Positions 15,954-23,780 of a DNA stretch of 64,000 nt are shown here, in pieces. Below the pieces are notes generated by a model, which saw nothing but the letters and a program-made list of their open reading frames with translations, ran no database searches and was not told where the DNA came from. Position 1 is the stretch's first letter. Each line of letters begins with the position of its first letter. Position numbers and translations under genes: made by a program. Source of the DNA: JAJFVC01 sp039698075 (GTDB lineage Bacteria; Planctomycetota; Planctomycetia; Pirellulales; Thermoguttaceae); the NCBI GenBank assembly GCA_039698075.1, contig JBDKTJ010000003.1, forward strand, positions 31,531 through 95,530, read 5' to 3'.

Positions 15954-18833
15954 CTACGCGGCCCGGGCCAGCGGCCATTCCGCCGGTTGCAGTTCGAGTC
16001 GAGCGGTCCTGTCCAAGGCGGCGATCGTCGCGGCGGCCGACTCGTTCCAACTCCAGGGACGTTTTGTCAGCAACGTCACGCCGGGCTCGCGCAGTGCGCG
16101 GTCCAGTTGGTCGGGGTCGGAGAAATCGATCTGAAATCGCGAGGGGATCCCCAGTTCGCGGAAGATTTCGAGCCGCGACACCAGGATCTTCTTGCCGGCC
16201 TCGAAAGCCTCCATCACCGGAAGCCCAAAACCTTCGAACGACGAGGGGAACACGACGCATTGGGCCCCGCGATACAGTTGTCGCACTCGCTGGTACGACA
16301 CATAGCCCAGGTGCCGAACCGTGTCGTCCAGCCCCAGCCGATGGATTTGCTTTTGCAGGTTTTTCCAATAGGCCGTTTGAATGCCCGACAACACGAGCTG
16401 GTAGTCGAAGCGGCCTTTCGACTTCAACGCCGCGATCGACTCGAGCAGCGTTCGATGGTTCTTGTGCGGTCGCGTGATGGCGGGAAAATACACGTATTTT
16501 TGATCGGGCAGGGCGTCGGCCTCACACGCTTCGAACGCGCCGAACTCCCATCCGTGCGGCACCACGTCGATCCGATCGGCGGCGATGTCGTAATGGTTAA
16601 GAATCGTGTTCTTCGTGAACTGCGAAATGGCGATGATCCGATCCGCCCGAGCCATCGCATACGCGTAGCTTCGCTGCCGAAACATCCGCTGCATCGGCGT
16701 AAGATACTGCGGCAACACCAAGTGGTACAGATCATGGACGACCAGCGCGCAGGGGGCTTCGACCACTTTCGGAAAGATCGACTGCTGAGGGAACAACACC
16801 ACGTCGGGCCGAAGACTCTCAAGGACTTTTTCGACGCCCCTGGCGCGGTAAGGACCGACGGCCTCCAACCCACGCATGCCGAAAATTTGCCGGGCGCTGT
16901 AGTCGACGACCGCTCGCTCCATGCCTGGAAAGACGTTCTGCGACGCCAGATCGCGGTCCATCAACAGGACGATTTCGTGCCGCCGGCCGGCATCGGGCAG
17001 CCGTGCGACGAGTTGTCGCAGATAGGTTTCCGTGCCGCCGATTTTCCCCGGCCGAAAATTCAGCAGGCTGATTACCACGCGAGCCGCCGGCCGTTCGTGA
17101 AGCTTCAGAATCGTGCAAGACGCATGAACGGTCCGATCCTCGCCTTCCGATCGATCGGCAACCTGCTTCGCCGCGTCGCGACGAAAGGCCAAGATGCGGC
17201 CGTCGGACGCGTTTTCTGAACGGTCGAAACAGACCGCCGGCTTGTCGGAAGGAACCGGCGTCGCGTTGTCGTCGCCGGCGTCGCCGCGAATCGGCAAGAT
17301 CGCTCGAGGCTCTTCCGTCTCGCTCGACGGGTCGTCGCACGAGTCCAACTCCGCCAAGGCCGACCGCAGTTGACGCGAAACCACGTCGGGATGGGACACT
17401 TTTTGCATCCGCTGCCTGGCGGCCGAAGCCAGCGCGTCATAGGCCGCCCGATCTTCCTTGGCGATCCGGTAGCTCCGGCGAATCTGCTCGACCAAGGACG
17501 TCCAGACCAGCCGATGCCAAGTGCTCCGCCAACGCAATCGCGAATCCTGCGGCCACGCGCACGGCTCCGGATGCGATTCAACGACGAATCCAACGTCGGC
17601 GTCGAAATAGTCGGCGATCGCGGAATGCGACGGCGAGATGCCCGGCCGACCCGCCGCCAAATAGTTCATCAACGGCAAACAATTGCCCTCGGCCCGCGTG
17701 GTCGTCAAATAGTACGTGCTTGCGCGGGCCAACTCCAGCATGTCGGCCTCGGCCAGGAAATCGGAAACGATCGCCACGCGACAGCGATGCGAATAGTCCA
17801 AGTGACGATAGAATTGCACCACTTGCCCGACGGCCGCGGGATCGCTGCTGGCCAGCTTGATCACCAACGTGGCGTCCTCGCAGTCGCGCAGTGCGCAGAG
17901 AAACGCCGTGATCATGTCCTGCCAGTTTTTGCGACCATCGGCCGGATTGAAAATGCTCGTATAAACGATGCCGTCCAGATCGAGCCACCGATCGCGGCGG
18001 CACGCAAACGTCCCATGTCGCCACGCAGCCAAGCCGGCTCTCAACGCGGCGCCGACCGCCGTCCGCAAACGACCCGGCAAACAGGGCTTCACCAGCCGCC
18101 GATACCCACGAAGCCCCCACACGCGAGCCGTCTCGCGCCAGCAGCGCGACGGTTCTCCCGCGGAACCTTGCGGCGTCTCGAACGTCTGCGCGTCTTGTTG
18201 CGGAAAGACGTAGGGCGAGCAATTCAAGGCGGTTCGTCGCTCGGACCGCCAACGAGGCATGTCGAAATAGCACTCCGGCGTCGGCACGGCGACGATTCGG
18301 ATCGGCGTCCGAACTCCCGCCGATTCCAGCGCGCGGGCCGTGAACGAACCGCCCACCCACACCATCGCGCAACGATTGGCCGTGGCCACCCAATCATTCT
18401 GTGGATTGCCGTCAAATGCCGCGTCAGGAATGTCGGGAAACTCCCAGGCGGGCACGACCACATTGCGGACCGAAGGACTCAGTTCGGCGTCCTGGAACGG
18501 GCGGAAACTCACATGCACCGGATCGAACCCCTGCCGGCGAGCCGCCTCCGCCGCTTGAGCCAAGTCGCTGCGAGGATCCTGAATCTCCGTTAGCTTGCCA
18601 AGCCGTCGAAACAAAGGGGCGAACAATTTCGCGACGAAATCGTACGAATAGCCCGCGGTCCCAAGCCGCCGTCCTTCCGTCGCGCCGCTGGCATACGAGG
18701 ACAACAGAATGGCCCGAGTCGACGAAGACGCCGCGACATCCTCTTCCCGAACCACTCGCAACGATGGTGTGCCCCTCGATTGTTGTCCATAGGCAAGCAT
18801 CAGGTCGCTCCACATTCCCTCAATCAGAGACAA
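15954..18833 (-). CDS. Two-domain glycosyltransferase (GT4-like C-terminal domain)
   Basis: 959 residues. The C-terminal half (about 585-959) is a GT-B, GT4-type transferase: GGTETYLRQL near its start, HDLYHLVLPQY and ISQFTKNTIL in the acceptor lobe, YFPAITRPHKNH, and the donor-site FPSSFEGFGLPVMEAFEAG containing the family's E-x7-E pattern. The N-terminal half also looks like a degenerate transferase (GIVYTSIFNPADGRKNW, then TTRAEGNCLPLMNYLAAGRPG). A polar linker of about 80 residues joins them. It probably adds two sugars to a polysaccharide or glycoprotein using nucleotide sugars at the inner face of the membrane. The start is set at 18833 (MSLIEGMWSD); M7 is an alternative. Confidence 0.8.
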   Translation of the reverse strand: MSLIEGMWSDLMLAYGQQSRGTPSLRVVREEDVAASSSTRAILLSSYASGATEGRRLGTAGYSYDFVAKLFAPLFRRLGKLTEIQDPRSDLAQAAEAARRQGFDPVHVSFRPFQDAELSPSVRNVVVPAWEFPDIPDAAFDGNPQNDWVATANRCAMVWVGGSFTARALESAGVRTPIRIVAVPTPECYFDMPRWRSERRTALNCSPYVFPQQDAQTFETPQGSAGEPSRCWRETARVWGLRGYRRLVKPCLPGRLRTAVGAALRAGLAAWRHGTFACRRDRWLDLDGIVYTSIFNPADGRKNWQDMITAFLCALRDCEDATLVIKLASSDPAAVGQVVQFYRHLDYSHRCRVAIVSDFLAEADMLELARASTYYLTTTRAEGNCLPLMNYLAAGRPGISPSHSAIADYFDADVGFVVESHPEPCAWPQDSRLRWRSTWHRLVWTSLVEQIRRSYRIAKEDRAAYDALASAARQRMQKVSHPDVVSRQLRSALAELDSCDDPSSETEEPRAILPIRGDAGDDNATPVPSDKPAVCFDRSENASDGRILAFRRDAAKQVADRSEGEDRTVHASCTILKLHERPAARVVISLLNFRPGKIGGTETYLRQLVARLPDAGRRHEIVLLMDRDLASQNVFPGMERAVVDYSARQIFGMRGLEAVGPYRARGVEKVLESLRPDVVLFPQQSIFPKVVEAPCALVVHDLYHLVLPQYLTPMQRMFRQRSYAYAMARADRIIAISQFTKNTILNHYDIAADRIDVVPHGWEFGAFEACEADALPDQKYVYFPAITRPHKNHRTLLESIAALKSKGRFDYQLVLSGIQTAYWKNLQKQIHRLGLDDTVRHLGYVSYQRVRQLYRGAQCVVFPSSFEGFGLPVMEAFEAGKKILVSRLEIFRELGIPSRFQIDFSDPDQLDRALREPGVTLLTKRPWSWNESAAATIAALDRTARLELQPAEWPLARAA

Positions 18834-19019
18834 GTCAACACAAGAAAGCCTGGCAATCTACACAAGCAACACAAACCACGTCACTTCTTTTGCCCATCTA
18901 ATTGCCGTCAAAAGTTGCGCATCTTATCGGCAATTCCATCCCTCATTGTGCAACCCAATCGGGTAGAAATGGAAAAAACACGGATGCCCGTGCCGTCCTC
19001 GAACGAGCCTGCGTCTGCG

Positions 19020-19048
19020 TTGACGCTCCGATGGACGCCGGGTACGAT
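19020..19048 (+). promoter_or_regulatory. Sigma70-like promoter for the NusG-like gene
   Basis: TTGACG (19020-19025), 17-nt spacer, TACGAT (19043-19048), about 60 bp before the ATG at 19109. The rest of the 275-bp gap 18834-19108 contains short inverted repeats (GTTGC with GCAAC) but no supported gene. Confidence 0.55.
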
Positions 19049-19108
19049 GGGGACAAGCCCGGCGGCGCTGCAAATGCGACCTGCTTTTAAAAACCTGCAA
19101 GTCTTGCC

Positions 19109-19666
19109 ATGCCAATCCTTAAGGAAGAAACAAGCCTCTATCCCGAGACGTTGTTGGACGCCGCGCCGATGGACTTGCCTGATCGACGTTGGCTGGCGAT
19201 CTACACCAAGGCACGGCAGGAGAAGTCGCTGGCCCGAGAATTGTTGCGGTATCGGATTCCCTTCTATTTGCCGCTGGTCCGAAAGACCAATGTCTCACAG
19301 GGTCGACGACGCACGTCGCTAACCCCCCTATTTGACGGGTACTTATTCCTTTACAGTGCGGAGCAGGAACGTGTCCGAGCCCTAACGACGAACCGGATTT
19401 CTCGTATTTTGGTGGTCGAGGATTCGGAGCAGTTGCTTTTCGATCTTCGCCAAATTCACCAGCTTATCGCATCCAAAGCACCGTTGACGGTGGAAAGCCG
19501 GATGGGGCCTGGTCAAAGGGTCCGCGTTCGTTCGGGGGCGTTTGCGGGGCTAGAAGGGGCCGTGTTGAAGCGTCGCGGGGAGACCCGACTTCTGGTCAGC
19601 ATCAACTTCCTCCAGAAGGGCGCATCCGTCGAGATCGACGATTTCATGCTGGATCCGATCGAGTGA
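19109..19666 (+). CDS. NusG-like transcription antiterminator (RfaH/UpxY type)
   Basis: 185 residues: an NGN domain (RWLAIYTKARQEKSLARELL, then FDGYLFLY), a linker, and a C-terminal KOW domain (GQRVRVRSGAFAGLEGAVLK). Specialised NusG paralogs of this size travel with RNA polymerase on long polysaccharide or envelope operons and suppress termination, often loading at a leader signal. Housekeeping NusG normally lies beside secE and rplK; those are absent and the neighbours are envelope genes, which favours a specialised paralog. It probably acts on the following PEP-CTERM/YdcF genes or on a distant polysaccharide locus (inference). Confidence 0.85.
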   Translation: MPILKEETSLYPETLLDAAPMDLPDRRWLAIYTKARQEKSLARELLRYRIPFYLPLVRKTNVSQGRRRTSLTPLFDGYLFLYSAEQERVRALTTNRISRILVVEDSEQLLFDLRQIHQLIASKAPLTVESRMGPGQRVRVRSGAFAGLEGAVLKRRGETRLLVSINFLQKGASVEIDDFMLDPIE

Positions 19667-19668
19667 AA

Positions 19669-19699
19669 GGGGAAATTGTAGAATTCCCCCACTTTTTTC
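19669..19699 (+). terminator. Possible terminator after the NusG-like gene
   Basis: A short stem GGGGAA/TTCCCC begins 3 bases after the stop codon and is followed within 6 bases by six T residues. The stem is short and the loop is AT-rich, so efficiency may be low. Confidence 0.4.
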
Positions 19700-19709
19700 G
19701 GTCAAACCC

Positions 19710-19737
19710 TTGACGAAAAAGTCATTTTCCCTACAAT
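19710..19737 (+). promoter_or_regulatory. Sigma70-like promoter for the PEP-CTERM gene
   Basis: TTGACG (19710-19715), 16-nt spacer, TACAAT (19732-19737). The leader would be about 110 nt, with a repeated GGTTGGC motif, and a GGGCA/TGCCC hairpin at 19830-19843 directly abutting the AGGAGG ribosome-binding site (19844-19849). A weak sigma54-like pattern (19750-19765) also occurs but ends in GA instead of GC. Confidence 0.6.
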
Positions 19738-19854
19738 CACGGCAGTTGGTTGGCCGAATTGTTGATGGTTGGCTGGCTAAGACGATTCGTTTTTAGGTGT
19801 TTTTCCAATTAGGCAAAACAAATAATTTAGGGCAAGAATGCCCAGGAGGCAGCG

Positions 19855-20679
19855 GTGCGGTCTATAAGTCTGACTCGGAGGGCGCTGCTGTGCGCCTCCA
19901 TAGCCCTTGTTGTCTTGGGTTTCTCTTCCGTTGCCCGGGCTGGTAGCTACAAGTACTACCACGACTACGGCGATCGTGCCGGGACCAACGTGACTTTTCA
20001 TGATGTCACCGAAGCCTCGCTGACCAACAGCACGGCATTGTATGGCGCGCCGTCGGTGTCCGATGACTCGCTCTTTTTCAATCTTGAGGGCGTCGGTGCG
20101 TTCAATATTCGCAAGGAAGACGGCGGGTTCGATATCGTCGATGGTCAGCTCACCACGTCGCTGGCCGCCCATAGCGGTTACGGCATCGACTCCGTCGCCA
20201 TCAACGAGTACGGCGATTACACACTCCTCGGCGTTGGCACATCGACGACACAAGTGTCAGTCACCGTATCCGCGATCTTGAGGATCACCGAAGTCAACGG
20301 AGTGGGCGTCGCTCCCATCACCACCACGTTGAGCGACAACGCCACGTACGACCTGGCCAGCGCCGGCAACACGACCGGCAGTTGGTCGCTTTCCGTCGTC
20401 TTTGATGCGGCCGACATCTTGGCCGCTGAAACCGACGTGCTGGCTGACGCCGGCATCACCGACGGCCTCGTCACGCAGGCCACGCTGACGTTCGACAACA
20501 CGATTTTCGCCGTCAGCGAATTGACCAGCGGCGCGTTCATCGCCAAGAAAATGGTCGACATCGACGTGGGCACCCAGCCCGTGCCGGAGCCGAGCGCTTT
20601 GGTGCTGACATGCATCGGCGCCGTGTTCTTCCTCGGCCAAACATGGCGCAAGCGTCGCTCCTCGCAGATTGTTGCCTAG
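19855..20679 (+). CDS. PEP-CTERM sorted exported protein
   Basis: 274 residues, GTG start at 19855, fixed by AGGAGG five bases upstream. A signal peptide (ALLCASIALVVLGFSSVARA) precedes a beta-rich, Thr/Ser/Asp/Gly-rich body. The C-terminus is a classical PEP-CTERM signal: VPEPS, a hydrophobic helix (ALVLTCIGAVFFLG) and a basic tail (WRKRR). Such proteins are cleaved and attached or released by an exosortase and are typical of biofilm-forming bacteria; the exosortase is not in this window. The body has no catalytic motif I recognise. It has its own promoter and leader. Confidence 0.85.
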   Translation: MRSISLTRRALLCASIALVVLGFSSVARAGSYKYYHDYGDRAGTNVTFHDVTEASLTNSTALYGAPSVSDDSLFFNLEGVGAFNIRKEDGGFDIVDGQLTTSLAAHSGYGIDSVAINEYGDYTLLGVGTSTTQVSVTVSAILRITEVNGVGVAPITTTLSDNATYDLASAGNTTGSWSLSVVFDAADILAAETDVLADAGITDGLVTQATLTFDNTIFAVSELTSGAFIAKKMVDIDVGTQPVPEPSALVLTCIGAVFFLGQTWRKRRSSQIVA

Positions 20680-20715
20680 TCCGACTTCTGCGAGTGAGGT
20701 CGAGAGCGCCAGAAC

Positions 20716-22011
20716 GTGACGACCCTAGCCAAACGACGAATCTTGGCATGCGGAATCGTCGTTTTGGCGGGCTTGGTTTTTCATGCACCGTTGCTGCGAA
20801 TGTCGGCGAAATGCTTGATCGCCGATGACGCTCTCGGCCAATGCTCTTACGTCGGCCTTCTCGTTTGGCACAATTACCCCGACGGCGACCGGTCGTATGA
20901 CGTGGCGGCACAGTGGTATCACCAATGCTCGTCGCGTCCCGCCAAAATTCTGGTGATCGCCCCGCGGCTCAATCGATTGGAACAGCTTGGCGTCGTCGCG
21001 ACGTTTGAAGCCCTCAGCCGTCGTCAACTCCAGTTGCGCGACGTTCCACGGAACGCCATTTCGACGATGTACAGCGACAGCAACGACGATTGGGCCACGG
21101 CTCGGGCGCTGAAACGATGGCTCGCCGCGCATCCCGACGATTCCCTGGCCCTGACGTGCGACGCCTTTCGGAGCGCAAACCTTCGATCGGCGTTGAATGC
21201 CGTTCTCAACCCACCTCAGTCCGCCCGCGTGCGGCTGCGGCCGCTCCCGGATCGTCGGTTCAACGAGACAAACTGGTGGAAGAGCCGCGACGGCTATAAG
21301 GCGTTTGGGTTCAACTGGCTCCTCGGCGGTTATCGCCGGTGGGTCGGGTCCAGCGGCTCCAGTTCATCGGACGCCGACTGCGATCGTTATGAGGCTGAGA
21401 CCCTTCACGCTTTGCCGTCGACGTTGTCTCGGGCCGACTACGTGATGGTGCTCAACGGCGACGAAAACACACGGCCGTTCGCGGCGGCCGCGCTGATGCG
21501 GGCGGGTTTGGCAAATCAAGCGTTGATTGCCGACACGAGGCCTCTCCCACACCCTGACGAATTAGGGATGCCGCCGTTCCACGAGATCAATCGTCAAGTG
21601 TTGATCCGCCGCGGCATCGACGCCGATCGCGTGGTGATTCTGCCGGCCCAGGCCACAACCACCTACGACGAGGCTCGGGCCTTGGCGGCGTTTTTGGACT
21701 CGCACCCCGGGGCGCGCGTTTTCGTCGTCACCAACGATTTTCATCTCCGTAGAAGTCGTTGGATCTTCAATCGAACGCTGGGCAACCGCGTCCAACAGAT
21801 CGCGTTCGTTCCCGCTCCCAGCGACGGCTTTTCCCTGGCCCGATGGTGGCGCACCGAAGCCGGTTTTTTGGCCGTCGGCACGGAATGGCTCAAGCAGGCC
21901 TTCTACCTCGCCAACTATGGCGACGTGGGACTTTGGCTGGCGGCCTGCGGCGCGTTTTGGTTGGTCGCCCGACGAATTCGACAACGCGAGATCGCTTGTC
22001 GTTCCGCCTGA
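20716..22011 (+). CDS. ElyC/SanA/YdcF family (DUF218) membrane protein, duplicated domain
   Basis: 431 residues, GTG start at 20716. One N-terminal helix (about 9-27). The C-terminal part (about 240-385) is a recognisable DUF218 domain: YVMVLNGDENTRPFAAAALMRAG, ATTTYDEARALAAFL and VFVVTNDFHLRRSRWIF. The N-terminal half (about 40-180) looks like a degenerate second copy (VGLLVWHNYPDGDRSYDVAAQWY and DDWATARALKRWL). A final helix lies at about 400-420. Family members affect cell-envelope polysaccharide; in exosortase-bearing genomes they often lie in polysaccharide loci. The gap to the PEP-CTERM gene is only 36 bp without a terminator, suggesting cotranscription. Confidence 0.8.
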   Translation: MTTLAKRRILACGIVVLAGLVFHAPLLRMSAKCLIADDALGQCSYVGLLVWHNYPDGDRSYDVAAQWYHQCSSRPAKILVIAPRLNRLEQLGVVATFEALSRRQLQLRDVPRNAISTMYSDSNDDWATARALKRWLAAHPDDSLALTCDAFRSANLRSALNAVLNPPQSARVRLRPLPDRRFNETNWWKSRDGYKAFGFNWLLGGYRRWVGSSGSSSSDADCDRYEAETLHALPSTLSRADYVMVLNGDENTRPFAAAALMRAGLANQALIADTRPLPHPDELGMPPFHEINRQVLIRRGIDADRVVILPAQATTTYDEARALAAFLDSHPGARVFVVTNDFHLRRSRWIFNRTLGNRVQQIAFVPAPSDGFSLARWWRTEAGFLAVGTEWLKQAFYLANYGDVGLWLAACGAFWLVARRIRQREIACRSA

Positions 22012-22012
22012 A

Positions 22013-22390
22013 TCAGGGCATGTTCACGCCGTTCCACTGCGAGGGATAATAGCCGGGGCCCGCGACCCAATGCGGCGAATAGGCGTCGCCGTGGAACGGA
22101 TCGCTCGCCGCGGTGGGTCGGCTGTTCGACAGTCCGAACCATCGTCGAGCTTCGAGACGCCGTTCTCGTTGCGTCGCCCGAGCCACGGCGTTCTCACGAA
22201 CCGCAAACTTCGGGTCGCTGTAACGCCGCATGGCCTGATCGTAGAACCACATTTCGGGCGTGGCCTTCAATTCACCGGCCGCGACCGTGTTGTTCAACCC
22301 CACGCCCGTGGCAACGGGTTTTTCCGCGCGAGCAAACGTCGCCGGCGCCAATAATAAGAGGAACGCCAAACCGATGGCTAGCCGTCTCAT
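22013..22390 (-). CDS. Small exported protein of unknown function
   Basis: 125 residues with a clear signal peptide (MRRLAIGLAFLLLLAPATFARA). The mature part is basic and rich in Trp, Arg and Tyr (ATPEMWFYDQAMRRY, later SPHWVAGPGYYPSQWNG). No cysteines and no recognisable domain. It converges tail-to-tail with the YdcF-like gene with one base between the stops. A -10-like TAGAAT (reverse complement of 22433-22438) lies about 43 bases upstream of the ATG. Similar short exported planctomycete proteins are usually annotated as hypothetical. Confidence 0.7.
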   Translation of the reverse strand: MRRLAIGLAFLLLLAPATFARAEKPVATGVGLNNTVAAGELKATPEMWFYDQAMRRYSDPKFAVRENAVARATQRERRLEARRWFGLSNSRPTAASDPFHGDAYSPHWVAGPGYYPSQWNGVNMP

Positions 22391-22829
22391 ACAATCCCCC
22401 CCGTGGTTAAACCGCAGCGCAGCCGCGACGACATTCTACTTTTCGGTATGGCGCATTGGACGGGTTTAGGAGAACTTTATCGCCCTAGACGTCGACGCAT
22501 CTACCCCACACACCCCAGCCGTCGCAGTTTTTCTTTTCTTGCACAAAACGCGAAAAACTCGTCAAAAATCGACGCCGGAGTCTGCCGAATGGGGCAGGGC
22601 GTCTCGCATCCTGGGCGCTCACCAGGGCCGTGTCGCCCGGCTCTGCCGACTGGCGAAGTTGTTCCATCCGAATGAAATAAAAATTTCCGCCCTAGGAGCC
22701 AGAATTCCCGCCCAAGAGAGGTTCTTGTGGAATAATTATCGAGTAGTTAATATTTAGTGGAACAGCAGGCGGGATCGTACCCGGCCTCGCGCCGAGGACC
22801 ACACGAATTAACTCAGGAAAAGGTGAATC
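22391..22829. other. Intergenic region with GC-rich hairpins between divergent small genes
   Basis: 439 bp. The ORFs here are short, overlapping on both strands and lack ribosome-binding sites, so I call none. Between about 22560 and 22670 there are nested inverted repeats (CTGCC with GGCAG; GGGCG with CGCCC) that could form a structured RNA. The right end carries the promoter of the small lipoprotein gene. The left end carries a possible minus-strand -10 box. Confidence 0.4.
22725..22753 (+). promoter_or_regulatory. Sigma70-like promoter for the small lipoprotein gene
   Basis: TTGTGG (22725-22730), 17-nt spacer, TAATAT (22748-22753), within a short AT-rich island. The leader would be about 70 nt to the ATG at 22830. 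Confidence 0.5.
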
Positions 22830-23024
22830 ATGAAAAACTTGTTGGCGTTTGCGATGGTCGTGAGCTTGGGGTTGTTCTGTGCGGTGGGTTGCCAACCGGC
22901 GAAGTCGGACAAGCCGGCCGACAAACCGGCCGCCACCTCGGCGACGGATACCGAGACGAAGGCCGCCCCGAAGGCTGAGGGCGAAGCTGCAAAGGCCGCC
23001 CCCGCCGAAGAAAAGAAGAAGTAG
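22830..23024 (+). CDS. Small Ala/Lys-rich lipoprotein
   Basis: 64 residues. A lipoprotein signal ends at C21 in AVGC, giving a mature chain of about 44 residues made almost only of Ala, Lys, Pro, Glu, Asp and Thr, hence unstructured and highly charged. GGAAAAGG precedes the ATG. A strong terminator follows the stop after 8 bases, so it is monocistronic and has its own promoter, the arrangement expected of an abundant small envelope protein. Function unknown; a periplasmic spacer or tether is only a guess. Confidence 0.75.
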   Translation: MKNLLAFAMVVSLGLFCAVGCQPAKSDKPADKPAATSATDTETKAAPKAEGEAAKAAPAEEKKK

Positions 23025-23032
23025 CCCGCAAA

Positions 23033-23056
23033 CCCTGCTCGATTGCAGGGATTTTT
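23033..23056 (+). terminator. Intrinsic terminator of the small lipoprotein gene
   Basis: Perfect stem CCCTGC/GCAGGG (23033-23038 and 23045-23050) with a 6-nt loop, followed by ATTTTTC. Confidence 0.85.
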
Positions 23057-23088
23057 CTCGGCCGCGTGAGGCCGAACGAATAAACTTC

Positions 23089-23136
23089 CAGGGGAAGGGT
23101 CGCCACAGAGAATGGCCCCTTCCCCTGAGTTTTTTC
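23089..23136 (+). terminator. Second intrinsic terminator
   Basis: Perfect 11-bp stem CAGGGGAAGGG (23089-23099) with CCCTTCCCCTG (23117-23127), a 17-nt loop, then six T residues. It lies 32 bp after the first terminator with no gene between them, so it either backs up the first or ends a short separate RNA. Confidence 0.75.
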
Positions 23137-23184
23137 TTGAGCGTCGGGCGGACTCCTGTCGCCCAAGGGAGACGAAAAATGGTA

Positions 23185-23213
23185 TTGCCCCAACCGCCGC
23201 AACCGTACATAAT
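23185..23213 (+). promoter_or_regulatory. Sigma70-like promoter for the metal-efflux operon
   Basis: TTGCCC (23185-23190), 17-nt spacer, CATAAT (23208-23213), about 33 bp before the ATG at 23246. No MerR-type long spacer and no clear operator palindrome. Confidence 0.5.
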
Positions 23214-23245
23214 CAAAGTGGGAATGCTTTGAGTCAAGGAGCGTT

Positions 23246-23638
23246 ATGGCCGGATTGTTTCGCGTGCTGACCGTGGTCACGTTGACGGTCCATCTGACGA
23301 TGGGCTGCTGCTGGCACCACGCGCACGGTTGCCCGGACGACGCCTCGCAGGCTTCTTCCCCTCATCAGGCGATGCCGGGCGCGGCGTGTTCCTGCAACGA
23401 CGCCCCTTCCGATCATGGATCGCACGGCTGCCATGAGCCGAAATGCTCCTTTGTCGCTGCCAGTCGTTTGGCGGTGGACGCGACGGCCGCTTCCGGTTTC
23501 GCCCAAGCGACGTCCGGGGCATTGCTGAACGACCCGTCGTCTCGGGAAGGCTTTTCCTCTTTTTCTCTGCTTTCGAGCATGGACCGGCTTCTGCCGCCGG
23601 TTCGTCTCCATCTTGCGCATCAAGTCCTGCTGATTTGA
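23246..23638 (+). CDS. Cys/His-rich small exported protein heading a metal-efflux operon
   Basis: 130 residues, with AAGGAG before the ATG. A signal-like helix (MAGLFRVLTVVTLTVHLTMG) is followed by a dense set of metal ligands within 50 residues (GCCWHHAHGC, then CSCNDAPSDHGSHGCHEPKC); the C-terminal half has none. Context suggests a periplasmic metal-binding or metal-sensing accessory of the RND system downstream, but I know no characterised homolog. The adaptor start lies 142 bp downstream. Confidence 0.7.
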   Translation: MAGLFRVLTVVTLTVHLTMGCCWHHAHGCPDDASQASSPHQAMPGAACSCNDAPSDHGSHGCHEPKCSFVAASRLAVDATAASGFAQATSGALLNDPSSREGFSSFSLLSSMDRLLPPVRLHLAHQVLLI

Positions 23639-23780
23639 TGTCGCGCGCTTGTTGATCGGCGTGCCGTTGACGCTGCGCACTTGCATCGTCGGCGTTCAGG
23701 AACAAGCGGCGAGCGTCCGCTCACCAGCACCCACGCGACCCAACGGTCGCCGCGGCGGTTCAAGCAAGGACAAAAGGATC

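Noticed and set aside
19750..19765. Sigma54 promoter before the PEP-CTERM gene
   Set aside because: Spacing fits TTGGC-N-TTG but the -12 element ends in GA instead of GC, and a much better sigma70-like promoter lies just upstream.
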